12,445 nt of DNA from Clostridiaceae bacterium (lineage in GTDB: Bacteria; Bacillota; Clostridia; Oscillospirales; Acutalibacteraceae): the NCBI GenBank assembly GCA_016292455.1, contig JAEDIL010000052.1, positions 1 through 12,445 on the forward strand, given 5' to 3'. Of the stretch, positions 1 to 7,419 are shown in pieces. How positions within the stretch are numbered: the first letter of the stretch is position 1; the number at the start of each line of letters is the position of its first letter. The notes beneath the pieces were generated by a model that saw nothing but the letters and a program-made list of their open reading frames with translations, was not told where the DNA came from and did no database searches. The position numbers and the translations under genes were made by a program.

Positions 1-1
1 G

Positions 2-1267
2 AATAATAATCTTTCCGTTGCGGCTGATGCAGCAAAGGAGAATATTGTCTTTAAGACTGAGCCGGCTCAGAGGAACGCCCGTCGCCCTGCTTTCGGCTCT
101 GACAGCAAATTCAAGCGCCTGAACCTTTCCGCCGACAATGTTATAAAGCGTCTGAACTCCGCTGCCGGTTGAGTTTTCAAGCGCACGGACATAGCTGAGA
201 ATCATTTCCGACGTAATATACTTCGGATATACAACAGAACCGATTGAAAGGCGGTCAAGCATATCTTCAAAATTCACACGGTTGACCTTTGTGACGGTTT
301 TTGCCTTAAAGTTTGCGTTGACATAGAGCGAAAGCATGACGTTTTCCTCGTCCATGCCTGTCAGGGCGGCAAAGCCGTCCGCATCTTCAATCCCCTCTTC
401 CAGGAGGAGACTGCGGTCGCTTCCGTCACCGTTAATAATCATAACATCATCGGGCAAAACCTTATCAAGCAATTCGCAATGCTCTTTGTCCTGCTCAATG
501 ATCTTGACCCGAAAGCCGCATTCATCAAGCTTTTTTGCAAGATAAAACGAAATTTTTCCGCCGCCGACGATAATTATTGTTTTAATATGATTTTTTGCAA
601 TTCCTGCTTTTTTGAAGAACGCTCCTGCGTCGCGGTGGGTAGTAATGAATGAAATTTTATCATCAGCAAGCAAAACTGTGTCACCGGTGGGAATAATAAC
701 ATCTTTTCCGCGCTCAATGGCACAAATAAGTATTCTGCCGGAAAGTTTGCCAAGCGCCGATTTGATTGAAATCCCTGCAATCGGAGAAGAAGCGGGAAGT
801 CTGGTTTCAAGCAGCTCAATGCGTCCTCTGACAAAAGTATCAACGGAGATTGCGGAAGGAATTGAAAAAAGCCGCGTAATTTCGTTGGCGGTTTCCATTT
901 CGGGATTGATAATCATGGATATTCCGAGCTTTTCCTTAATGAAGCCGCGCTCGGTCAGATAGTCAGGATTGCGGACTCTTGCAATAGTCCGGCATGAAGA
1001 AGATTTTTTGGCAATCAGACAGGAAAGCAGATTCAGCTCATCCGAGCCGGTTACCGCAATGAACATATCGGCATATTCGATTCCGGCTTCTTTCTGAACG
1101 TAATAAACAACACCGTTGCCCTCAATTCCCATGACATCGGAAGTGTCGGTTACTTTTGAAATAGCCTCGCTGCTGATGTCTATGACGGTAATATCGTGTC
1201 CTTCGCCGGCAAGCTGTTCAGCAAGCGTTGAACCAACCTTTCCGCAGCCGACGATAATAATGTTCAT
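2..1267 (-). CDS. trkA: Trk system potassium uptake protein TrkA, partial (runs off left edge)
   Basis: This is the cytoplasmic NAD(H)-binding regulatory subunit of a Trk/Ktr-type potassium channel, gating a TrkH/TrkG membrane partner. About 422 codons lie in the window with no stop before base 1, so the C-terminal end is missing; full-length members are about 450 residues. The N-terminus MNIIIVGCGKVG is a Rossmann GxGxxG dinucleotide loop at residues 7-12. A second one, IIIVGGGKIS, begins near residue 230, giving the expected duplicated RCK_N/RCK_C layout. I read the frame through and found no break. The ATG at 1267 follows GGGGGC at 1275-1280, a usable ribosome binding site. A trkH gene would be expected beyond the left edge, but it cannot be seen. 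Transcription diverges from the GH31 gene. The family call is firm; the symbol follows the two-domain architecture. Confidence 0.93.
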   Translation of the reverse strand, partial: MNIIIVGCGKVGSTLAEQLAGEGHDITVIDISSEAISKVTDTSDVMGIEGNGVVYYVQKEAGIEYADMFIAVTGSDELNLLSCLIAKKSSSCRTIARVRNPDYLTERGFIKEKLGISMIINPEMETANEITRLFSIPSAISVDTFVRGRIELLETRLPASSPIAGISIKSALGKLSGRILICAIERGKDVIIPTGDTVLLADDKISFITTHRDAGAFFKKAGIAKNHIKTIIIVGGGKISFYLAKKLDECGFRVKIIEQDKEHCELLDKVLPDDVMIINGDGSDRSLLLEEGIEDADGFAALTGMDEENVMLSLYVNANFKAKTVTKVNRVNFEDMLDRLSIGSVVYPKYITSEMILSYVRALENSTGSGVQTLYNIVGGKVQALEFAVRAESRATGVPLSRLSLKDNILLCCISRNGKIII

Positions 1268-1311
1268 TAGCTGTGCCCCCGTTCAAAATCAATATTATTA
1301 GTCATTTAAGT

Positions 1312-1320
1312 ATTTTACCA
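1312..1320 (-). promoter_or_regulatory. Possible extended -10 promoter of trkA
   Basis: On the minus strand TGG precedes TAAAAT (1317-1312), which fits an extended -10 element about 45 bases upstream of the trkA ATG. I found no good -35 box at 16-18 bases spacing, so this is only a candidate. Confidence 0.3.
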
Positions 1321-1435
1321 CAACGGCAAAGAAATTGCTATATGTTTTCCTTTGAATTCCGGAATGTCAACCCTACCGGAACGTAGAAAAAAAGGGGGAA
1401 TTTTTGGTTGTTTTTGCCGAAAAAACTCTATTGCC

Positions 1436-1464
1436 TTGAAAACTTCTTTTCTTTATTGTATCAT
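1436..1464 (+). promoter_or_regulatory. Sigma-A type promoter of the GH31 gene
   Basis: TTGAAA (1436-1441), a 17-base spacer and TATCAT (1459-1464) match the vegetative consensus at 5 of 6 bases in each box. Transcription would start near 1471, downstream of the in-frame TTG at 1408. That favours translation from the ATG at 1492 or 1498. Confidence 0.7.
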
Positions 1465-1491
1465 CTGCGTAGATTAAGGTTGAAAGGAAAT

Positions 1492-3918
1492 ATGTCGATG
1501 AATGAACTTTCCCCGTACTTTAAAGCAGCATTTTCTCACAACTACAAGACCGGAACCGCCGAGGGTTTTGTGATTCAAAGGGGCAGCTTCCGCTTTTCTG
1601 TTCTGTCCTCGCGGATTATCAGAGTTGAAAAGGACAAAAAGCGAATTTTTACCGATGAGGCAACCCAGACGGTCATCTGCCGCGACTTTGACCGCCCGGA
1701 GTTCAGCTTTTTTCAGGACAACAACAAAATTACGATTAAAACAAAGGACATCTGTTTCCACTTTGACCTTGCAAAAGGTCGCACCGAAAGTATTACGCTC
1801 AAAGATTCAAGATGCGTAACCGACTTCAAAAGCGGCAACCTCAAAGGCACCTACCGCACGCTCGACATGATCAACGGCTCGGTCAAGCTTGAAGAGGGTC
1901 TTATGAGCACAAGCGGCGTTTCGGTTGTTGACGATTCAAAAACCGTCATCATGTGCTCAGACGGAACAATGAAGGAACGCAGACCCGTTCAGACTGACGA
2001 TTATTACTTCGCTTTCGGCAAGGATTTCCGCGGCTGCCTTCGTGAATTTTTCAAGCTTTGCGGTGCCGTTCCCCTTGTTCCGCGCTACTGCCTCGGCAAC
2101 TGGTGGAGCAGATATAAAGATTACAGTCAGCAGGAATATGTTGACCTGATGAAAAAATTCCTCGAAAAAGATATTCCGATTACCGTTGCCACAATTGACA
2201 TGGACTGGCACTGGGTAGACGTTCTCAAACGCTTCGGAAAAGAGAATGTGTCCGGAAACCGCGAGGACAAATATTCTTTCAAGTCAATTCCGGAGTTTTT
2301 CCAGTCCCACGGCTGGACGGGTTACAGCTGGAACACAGAGCTTTTCCCGGACTACAAGGCCATGCTTTCCTGGCTGCGGGAAAAAAACTTCAAGGTGACT
2401 GTCAATCTGCATCCCGCCCAGGGCGTGCGCGCCTTTGAGAACCAGTATGAAGATTTTGCGAAATTTATGGGCATTGACCCGAAAAGCAAAAAGCGGATTC
2501 CCTTTGATATTACCGACCCGAAATATATTGAGGGCTACTTCAGATTTCTCCACAGACCTTATGAAGAAGACGGCGTTGACTTCTGGTGGATTGACTGGCA
2601 GCAGGAAAGAAAAACAAAAATCAAAGGGCTTGATCCCCTCTGGGCGCTCAACCATTACCACACACTTGACCTTGCCTCAACCGGAAAGAGACCGCTTATC
2701 CTTTCCCGTTTTGCACAGGTCGGCTCTCACCGTTATCCGCTCGGCTTCTCCGGCGATACAATAATCAGTTGGAAGAGCCTTGATTTTCAGCCGTACTTCA
2801 CGGTGAACGCCGCGAACGTCGGCTACACATGGTGGAGCCACGACATCGGCGGTCATCAGCTCGGTTCAAGGAACGACGAACTCTATGTCCGCTGGGTTCA
2901 GCTCGGTGAATTCAGTCCGATTATGCGCCTTCATTCAACCAAGGATGAATTCATGGGAAAAGAACCTTGGAAATACAGTTTTGCAGCCGAAACAGCAGCT
3001 GTGAACGCCCTCAGAGAACGCCATGCACTAATTCCGTATATATACTCAATCAACCGCCGAACTCACACAGACGGACTTGCACTTTGCGAGCCGATGTATT
3101 ACTCTTATCCCGACGAAAAGAATGCCTACGAGGTTCCGAACCAGTTCTTCTTCGGCAGCGAGCTTATGGTATCTCCGGTAACCAGGCCCGCGGACAAGCG
3201 CACTTTCCTTGCTCCGACAAAGGTCTGGCTTCCGGGCGGAAGATGGACAGACTGGTACACAGGAAGAATTTATGAGGGCGGTCGCTTTGTCACAATGTAC
3301 CGCGACCTGAACGCTCTGCCTGTTCTCGCAAAGGAGGGTGCAATCGTCCCCCTTTCGCAGAATGACAGAACGAATGATTACTCAAACCCCAAAAAGCTGA
3401 CTGTCAGGATTTTCAGAGGCACAAACAGCTTCACACTCTATGAAGATGACGGCGAAACAATGAATTTTGAAAACGGAGCCTTTGCCGAAACGGTTCTTTC
3501 GGTCCGAGAAGCCGGAAGAGACCTTTTATTCAAAATCAGCGCAGCAAAAGGCGACCTCACCGTGATTCCCGAAAAGCGCGAATGGAAGCTTGTTTTTGAC
3601 GACATCTCCTCGGCAAAGGAAATTGTTGTAAAGGTTTCCGGCAGAAAAAGGTCTGTTTCGCCCGAATATAAAAACGGAAAAACCACAATCACCCTCCTTT
3701 CAATTCCCGCCGAGGCAGACGTTGAAATTGAATTCAAGTCCTTTGAAGCGCGCAGAAACCCCGACAAAAAGGAAAGCGTTGTTGAGCTGCTTTCAAAATA
3801 TCAGCTTCCGACAATGTTCAAGCAGATCACTCTCAATTCTTTCGTGAAGGACATTTCAAAGCCTTTCCCTCTCCACGACCCGGCACTCAGAGGTCCGGTT
3901 GAAGAGGTTCTTCTTTAA
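1492..3918 (+). CDS. Glycoside hydrolase family 31 alpha-glycosidase (alpha-glucosidase/alpha-xylosidase type)
   Basis: A retaining alpha-glycosidase of about 808 residues, a normal GH31 length. The order is: N-terminal beta-sandwich (about residues 1-190), a (beta/alpha)8 barrel starting near GNWWSRY, then C-terminal beta domains containing FTLYEDDGET. Barrel motifs (numbered from the ATG at 1492) are IDMDWHW at 235-241, the nucleophile strand WWIDWQQ with D368, the likely acid/base D422 in FSGDTIISW, and DIGGH at 451-455, followed by MRLHST with R479. The residues after the nucleophile are WQQ rather than the classic MNE, so substrate cannot be safely assigned. There is no signal peptide, so it probably acts on imported oligosaccharides. 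The start is uncertain by two codons: AAGGA at 1484-1488 lies 3 bases from ATG 1492 and 9 bases from ATG 1498. An upstream TTG at 1408 also follows a purine-rich AGGGGGA, but it lies ahead of the promoter. No transporter or sugar regulator adjoins it. Confidence 0.92.
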   Translation: MSMNELSPYFKAAFSHNYKTGTAEGFVIQRGSFRFSVLSSRIIRVEKDKKRIFTDEATQTVICRDFDRPEFSFFQDNNKITIKTKDICFHFDLAKGRTESITLKDSRCVTDFKSGNLKGTYRTLDMINGSVKLEEGLMSTSGVSVVDDSKTVIMCSDGTMKERRPVQTDDYYFAFGKDFRGCLREFFKLCGAVPLVPRYCLGNWWSRYKDYSQQEYVDLMKKFLEKDIPITVATIDMDWHWVDVLKRFGKENVSGNREDKYSFKSIPEFFQSHGWTGYSWNTELFPDYKAMLSWLREKNFKVTVNLHPAQGVRAFENQYEDFAKFMGIDPKSKKRIPFDITDPKYIEGYFRFLHRPYEEDGVDFWWIDWQQERKTKIKGLDPLWALNHYHTLDLASTGKRPLILSRFAQVGSHRYPLGFSGDTIISWKSLDFQPYFTVNAANVGYTWWSHDIGGHQLGSRNDELYVRWVQLGEFSPIMRLHSTKDEFMGKEPWKYSFAAETAAVNALRERHALIPYIYSINRRTHTDGLALCEPMYYSYPDEKNAYEVPNQFFFGSELMVSPVTRPADKRTFLAPTKVWLPGGRWTDWYTGRIYEGGRFVTMYRDLNALPVLAKEGAIVPLSQNDRTNDYSNPKKLTVRIFRGTNSFTLYEDDGETMNFENGAFAETVLSVREAGRDLLFKISAAKGDLTVIPEKREWKLVFDDISSAKEIVVKVSGRKRSVSPEYKNGKTTITLLSIPAEADVEIEFKSFEARRNPDKKESVVELLSKYQLPTMFKQITLNSFVKDISKPFPLHDPALRGPVEEVLL

Positions 3919-3943
3919 TTTTCAGAGAGAATTAAATATATGC

Positions 3944-3975
3944 AAAGGAACCGGCGTTTTCCCGTCGGCTCCTTT
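3944..3975 (+). terminator. Terminator-like hairpin after the GH31 gene
   Basis: AAAGGAACCGGCG (3944-3956) pairs with CGTCGGCTCCTTT (3963-3975), leaving one A-C mismatch and one G-U pair, 25 bases after the GH31 stop. The downstream T tract is poor, so termination may be inefficient. Confidence 0.55.
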
Positions 3976-4010
3976 GTTATATCATAATCGCAGCTTTTAC
4001 GGAGGTACAC

Positions 4011-4196
4011 ATGAGCTCAATTACAATTGAAAACTTTGCTCCGGCAGCAATAAAAATTTCCGGCGAAAACATTCATGAGATAATTGAAAGCGGAAGCAAG
4101 GCTGTTATTGACGCGCCCTGCGAATCCGTTCTGACAGCATACGCTTTCCTTTTCCGTGCAAGCCTTGCACATTTTTCAATATCTTCTTTTGAATAG
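4011..4196 (+). CDS. Small ORF of unknown function, possibly a gene remnant
   Basis: A 61-codon ORF beginning MSSITIENFAPAAIKISGEN. Its start has one of the best ribosome binding sites in the window, GGAGGT at 4001-4006, four bases before the ATG. I do not recognise the protein. It has no membrane segment or signal peptide. The last two thirds (4073-4196) run antisense to the minus-strand ORF at 4073-4309, and the peptide there becomes hydrophobic (LTAYAFLFRASLAHF). One reading is that only the 5' part is original coding sequence and the rest was lost by deletion. It follows the leaky GH31 terminator and could be read by transcription continuing from GH31. It may be a remnant, a real small protein, or chance. 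Confidence 0.35.
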   Translation: MSSITIENFAPAAIKISGENIHEIIESGSKAVIDAPCESVLTAYAFLFRASLAHFSISSFE

Positions 4197-4309
4197 ACCT
4201 TGCTTTCTTCAAGGTAATACCCGGGTCTGTATGTTCCCACGCTCAGCCCGGCAAAAAATGCACCGCCAATGAGAACAAGCGCAGCAATAACGGCAACGGC
4301 TTTTTTCAT
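4073..4309 (-). CDS. Small membrane-anchored or secreted protein, unknown function
   Basis: A 78-residue ORF. MKKAVAVIAALVLIGGAFFAG has the charged-then-hydrophobic form of a signal anchor or signal peptide (about residues 4-24), followed by a short polar, Lys/Arg/Glu-rich tail (SKEDIEKCARLARKRK). There is no lipobox cysteine. GAAAGGGGA lies a few bases upstream of the ATG, and the start is only 14 bases after the stop of the SanA-like gene, so the two are probably co-transcribed. The final 20 or so residues overlap the convergent ORF at 4011-4196 and look compositionally different, so the natural C-terminus may have been altered. I do not recognise a family. Confidence 0.5.
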   Translation of the reverse strand: MKKAVAVIAALVLIGGAFFAGLSVGTYRPGYYLEESKVYSKEDIEKCARLARKRKAYAVRTDSQGASITALLPLSIIS

Positions 4310-4323
4310 TTTGGATTCCCCTT

Positions 4324-4953
4324 TCAGTCAAACGCACAGAGCAAAAAGTCCTTGTTCCTCGCAAGCACCTCCCGAAGCGACCAATTGATCTGCTGCGGAT
4401 AAAACGGCAGGTACGCCGTGACGCCCCACGCCTCAATGCCAAGGCTTTCGGCAATATACAGCGCACGGAACATGTGGTACGGCTGGGTGATTATGATTAT
4501 TCTTTTTGCTCCGTATGTGTTTTTTGCGTTATACATACTTTCATAGGTTGAAAAGCCTATGTTGTCAATCAACATATCTCTTTCGGCAATGCCGTTTTCA
4601 AGGCTGACACTTTTCATTGCGGCAAGCTCGTTATAGCTTTCTCCGCTGTTATCTCCCGTCAGAAGAAGCTTTGCTCCGGAGTTTTCAAGGCTTTTGAAAA
4701 CCTCGGCGCCGCTTTTGAGTCTTTCCGAGAGCATACGCGTCGGAAAACCGTCCTCACGGACACCGCAGCCAAGCACCAGAACATAGTCAATGTTCTGAAT
4801 TTGCGCCGCCTCCTGCCGGGATACTATGTTCTTCTTCTGCGAGAGAATGACGTAAAAGTTGACACCGAGAATATACGTTCCGCACAAAAGAAAAGCAGCA
4901 AGAAAACAGGCAAGAACACGTTTTCCTTTTTTTGAAAGCTGTTTTTTCTTCAT
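4324..4953 (-). CDS. SanA/YdcF-type DUF218 membrane protein
   Basis: A 209-residue protein with one N-terminal transmembrane segment (about residues 12-35, after a Lys-rich cytoplasmic start) and a DUF218 domain predicted outside the membrane. Family motifs in order are YVLVLGCGVREDGFPTRML (about 57-75), LLLTGDNSGESYNE (about 96-109), a STYESMYNA helix, and IIITQPYHMFRALYIA (about 151-166). The ending SLREVLARNKDFLLCAF resembles the C-terminal region of E. coli SanA. SanA-type proteins are tied to envelope barrier function and vancomycin exclusion in Enterobacteria; the biochemical activity is not settled and the role in a Gram-positive is unknown. The ATG at 4953 follows AAAGGA, and a promoter is visible upstream. 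A small membrane protein gene follows 14 bases after the stop. Confidence 0.85.
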   Translation of the reverse strand: MKKKQLSKKGKRVLACFLAAFLLCGTYILGVNFYVILSQKKNIVSRQEAAQIQNIDYVLVLGCGVREDGFPTRMLSERLKSGAEVFKSLENSGAKLLLTGDNSGESYNELAAMKSVSLENGIAERDMLIDNIGFSTYESMYNAKNTYGAKRIIIITQPYHMFRALYIAESLGIEAWGVTAYLPFYPQQINWSLREVLARNKDFLLCAFD

Positions 4954-4984
4954 CTTTTTCAGTCCTTTTTCTTTCTTCGGTCAC

Positions 4985-5013
4985 ATTATACAAAAAGCCG
5001 TTTTCAAAAACAA
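4985..5013 (-). promoter_or_regulatory. Likely sigma-A promoter of the SanA-like gene
   Basis: On the minus strand TTGTTT (5013-5008), 17 bases, then a perfect TATAAT (4990-4985). The -35 box is weak (3 of 6). The promoter lies about 30 bases upstream of the ATG at 4953. Confidence 0.55.
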
Positions 5014-5061
5014 CCATTTGAAACAAATCGTAAGTTTCCCGTAAGAAAACCTTAATAAACA

Positions 5062-5099
5062 AAAACATCGGGAGTACCTCAAAGGCAGTCCCGATGTTT
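5062..5099 (-). terminator. Rho-independent terminator of the sigma/anti-sigma/AAA+ operon
   Basis: AAACATCGGGA pairs perfectly with TCCCGATGTTT around a 16-base loop that can partly pair further. On the minus strand this is followed by TTTGTTTATT. It starts about 22 bases after the AAA+ gene stop and separates the operon from the SanA-like promoter. Confidence 0.8.
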
Positions 5100-5120
5100 G
5101 AATTATTACAGCTTTTGAAA

Positions 5121-7109
5121 TCAGAACCCGATTTTTCTCTTTGTTTTCTTTTCAACAAGGCTTTCAAAAGTACGTTCGGAGCTTGCAAGGAAAAAGTCTT
5201 CCCTGGTCAGCACAAGCTTTTCCGAACGGTCAAGCCGCTGACGGATTCCCGCCTTTGCGCAGGTGCGTTCAAAAAGATTGCGGACAAAGCGCGCGTTGCT
5301 GAACGTTTTGGACGAAAGCACATCTTCTGAAAGCGAACTGAAATAGTCTTTTGCAGCTTCGGAAAATTCTTTGGTATATTCAACCTTTCCGTCAACCATT
5401 TTCATCATAATTTTATACAGCTCTTCTCTGCTGTAATTCGGGAATTCAATGATATACGGCATTCTGCTTTCAAGTCCGGCGTTGCCCCGCATCAGCTTTT
5501 CCATGTCATCGGTATAGCCCGCCATGATGACAACAAGATCATTGCGATGATTTTCCATTTCGGCAATGAGGGTTTCAAGTGCTTCCTTGCCGAAATCGCG
5601 GCCGCTGTCGTCTCCGCGGTAAAGAGAATAAGCCTCGTCAATAAAAAGAACCGAGCCGTATGCGTCGCGGCAGATTGCGGCAGTTTTCGGAGCGGTTTCG
5701 CCGACGTATCTACCGCAAAGGTCACGTCCGGAGTATTCAAAAAAGCTCCCGTTGCGAAGTACGCCGCGCGCTTTCAGAATCCGTCCGACAAGTCTGGCAA
5801 CGGTGGTTTTTCCCGTTCCGGGATTGCCGACAAAACGCATGTGCAAACACGGAGTCGCAATGCCTTCACTGCGTTTTGAAAGCTCAATCTGAGTCAGGAT
5901 TTCTTCAATACTGTTTTTGACTTTATCCATTCCGACCATTTCACCGAGCTGAACAAAGGCGTCGCGTTCACCAAAACCGCCTTTGTGAACGAAATGGCTG
6001 ATGTCGCCTTTTGAAATTACGGTTGTGTTGACATTTTTCCTTGCATCGTTGAGCTGTTTGCAGTAAATCATTTCATGAATAGTTTTGTTTACGGTGTTTA
6101 TCCCGTAAAATCTGCCGTCGCTTTTTTCTTCCGTAATGCGTTCTCTGAATATTTCCCACACATCATCGTCGGCAGAGTAGCTGAACTTTTTCAGACACCT
6201 TTTTCCGCATTCAACCAGCTCATCGCTGTTCATCGGGGTAAAAGGAACCGTGCGGATAAAAACAATGTCGTTCAACTGGTCGCGAATAATATCAAGTACC
6301 TCCGCTTCCACAAACGGGACACGGAAAACAAAAATGTTCTCCTTTGAATGATCTTCAATCGTCATCAGGAATTCTTTGAATTTTTTGCTTGAAAGCGACG
6401 TCATCCACTCGCTGATGTCAACACAGATTACCCTTCCGCTGCGGCTCATTCCCTGAATGTGGGAAAGGACGCAGGCAAACGGGTCAACCTTTTCGTTCCC
6501 GGGAGGCAGAAGGCGTTCTTCAACAACCGGCTGCCTTTCATTTAGCTTGAAAAGACCGCAGGAAGAAAGAGTCTTTGCAAACAGGTTGAGGCAGGTTGAA
6601 AGACCACAGCCGTCATTTATTGCAAAAAGATAGCTTTGATATGTGAATGCTTCAAAGGTATTGTGTTCAATAACGTGACCGGAAATCATTCGGATCTCTT
6701 CAATGAGCTCCTTGAACTCTTCCGCTCCGATAAGAGCATGAACAGCTTTTTTGTTCAGTTCATCCTCCGTCATTTCCTCGTCCGGCTGAGATTCTTCTCC
6801 GTCTTCGCTTCCGGTCTGCTCCGCGTTTCCTGAAAACAGCTCAGAGCCGTCGATGTATACACTGACAGCCGACATATCTTCAATCATCATTTTTTCAAGA
6901 ACCGAAGCAATACTTCTGATTATTTCTTCATCCGTTGTTTCGCTTTTGAAAACAAGCACAACCTCGGTTTGCGAGGCGATTCTGACAATCGCGCTCAGGC
7001 CGAGGTTTTCCTTGCTTGTTATTTTGAATTGCTCTGCCAAAGAAGCAGAGTCATCCCCCTGTCGCAGAGCCAATGAACTGTCAAAAGTTACAGTCGCCCT
7101 CTTTCTCAT
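5121..7109 (-). CDS. Tandem AAA+ ATPase, CbbX/SpoVK type, with degenerate first ATPase module
   Basis: A 662-residue cytoplasmic protein. Residues 1-90 form an unrecognised alpha/beta domain, and 94-117 are a very acidic linker. A first AAA-like module follows, with a degenerate P-loop INDGCGLST (about 164-172, Lys replaced by Leu), a Walker B-like RVICVDISEW (about 226-235) and a lid-like segment near 320-350. The second module is intact: Walker A GNPGTGKTT (428-436), pore-loop GRYVGETA (467-474), Walker B VLFIDEA (487-493), AGYTDDM sensor region (530-536), likely arginine finger R549 in LESRMPYIIEF, and a sensor-2 helix NARFVRNLFER (605-615). The second module matches the CbbX/SpoVK/EccA branch, which remodels protein partners as hexamers. 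I chose the ATG at 7109, preceded by AAGGAAGGA and lying 31 bases after the upstream stop; a TTG at 7169 would overlap the zinc-finger gene and lacks support. Last gene of the operon. The client is unknown; the sigma/anti-sigma pair is the obvious candidate. Confidence 0.85.
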   Translation of the reverse strand: MRKRATVTFDSSLALRQGDDSASLAEQFKITSKENLGLSAIVRIASQTEVVLVFKSETTDEEIIRSIASVLEKMMIEDMSAVSVYIDGSELFSGNAEQTGSEDGEESQPDEEMTEDELNKKAVHALIGAEEFKELIEEIRMISGHVIEHNTFEAFTYQSYLFAINDGCGLSTCLNLFAKTLSSCGLFKLNERQPVVEERLLPPGNEKVDPFACVLSHIQGMSRSGRVICVDISEWMTSLSSKKFKEFLMTIEDHSKENIFVFRVPFVEAEVLDIIRDQLNDIVFIRTVPFTPMNSDELVECGKRCLKKFSYSADDDVWEIFRERITEEKSDGRFYGINTVNKTIHEMIYCKQLNDARKNVNTTVISKGDISHFVHKGGFGERDAFVQLGEMVGMDKVKNSIEEILTQIELSKRSEGIATPCLHMRFVGNPGTGKTTVARLVGRILKARGVLRNGSFFEYSGRDLCGRYVGETAPKTAAICRDAYGSVLFIDEAYSLYRGDDSGRDFGKEALETLIAEMENHRNDLVVIMAGYTDDMEKLMRGNAGLESRMPYIIEFPNYSREELYKIMMKMVDGKVEYTKEFSEAAKDYFSSLSEDVLSSKTFSNARFVRNLFERTCAKAGIRQRLDRSEKLVLTREDFFLASSERTFESLVEKKTKRKIGF

Positions 7110-7140
7110 CTTCCACTTTTCCTTCCTTTTATGACGCAGT

Positions 7141-7419
7141 TCAGCCTTCAAGCATGATTTCCCTTTCAATTTCAGCCATTTCTCTCGCCGCAGTCATATT
7201 TTCCGGCACTATTGAATAGGCAAAGCTTTTAAAATCACCAACGGACTGAATCCGCAAAAACTCATCATACACATCCTGGAAAGAACGAACCTGCTGCAAG
7301 CAGTCGCTGCATTCTCTGATATGCTCGTTCACAAGGCAGCTCAGTTCAAGAGCAGGCGCGTCCAATTTGCAAAGAGAAACAAAGCTGATTATCTGATCAA
7401 TTGTTAAGTGCTTCATCAT
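7141..7419 (-). CDS. Small zinc-finger (ZAS-like) protein, probable cytoplasmic anti-sigma factor
   Basis: A 92-residue soluble protein with no membrane segment. NEHIRECSDCLQQV carries H33-x3-C37-x2-C40, the core of the zf-HC2/ZAS zinc-binding anti-sigma fold, on a helix after a short N-terminal helix. Further cysteines at 17 and 28 could be the fourth ligand. The C-terminal half is helical and acidic. Its start (ATG at 7419, with another ATG at 7416) lies inside the end of the sigma-like gene, a 23-base overlap, so translation is probably coupled. Position immediately after a sigma-like gene, plus this motif, suggests that it binds and inhibits that factor. Direct inhibition is inference; it could also be a redox- or zinc-responsive adaptor for the ATPase downstream. 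Confidence 0.7.
   Translation of the reverse strand: MMKHLTIDQIISFVSLCKLDAPALELSCLVNEHIRECSDCLQQVRSFQDVYDEFLRIQSVGDFKSFAYSIVPENMTAAREMAEIEREIMLEG

Noticed and set aside
1356..1365. Palindrome ATTCCGGAAT between trkA and the GH31 gene
   Set aside because: Ten bases with no spacer or second copy; common by chance and not placed at a recognisable promoter element.
1408..1491. Upstream TTG start for the GH31 gene (28 extra residues)
   Set aside because: A good promoter at 1436-1464 lies inside this extension, the added residues resemble no GH31 N-terminus, and ATG starts with AAGGA are available at 1492/1498.
2284..2661. 125-codon ORF antisense to the GH31 gene
   Set aside because: It lies wholly within a conserved catalytic domain, has no recognisable motif, and is explained as a shadow frame.
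7110..7169. TTG start giving a 682-residue AAA+ protein
   Set aside because: It overlaps the end of the zinc-finger gene, while the ATG at 7109 has AAGGAAGGA upstream.
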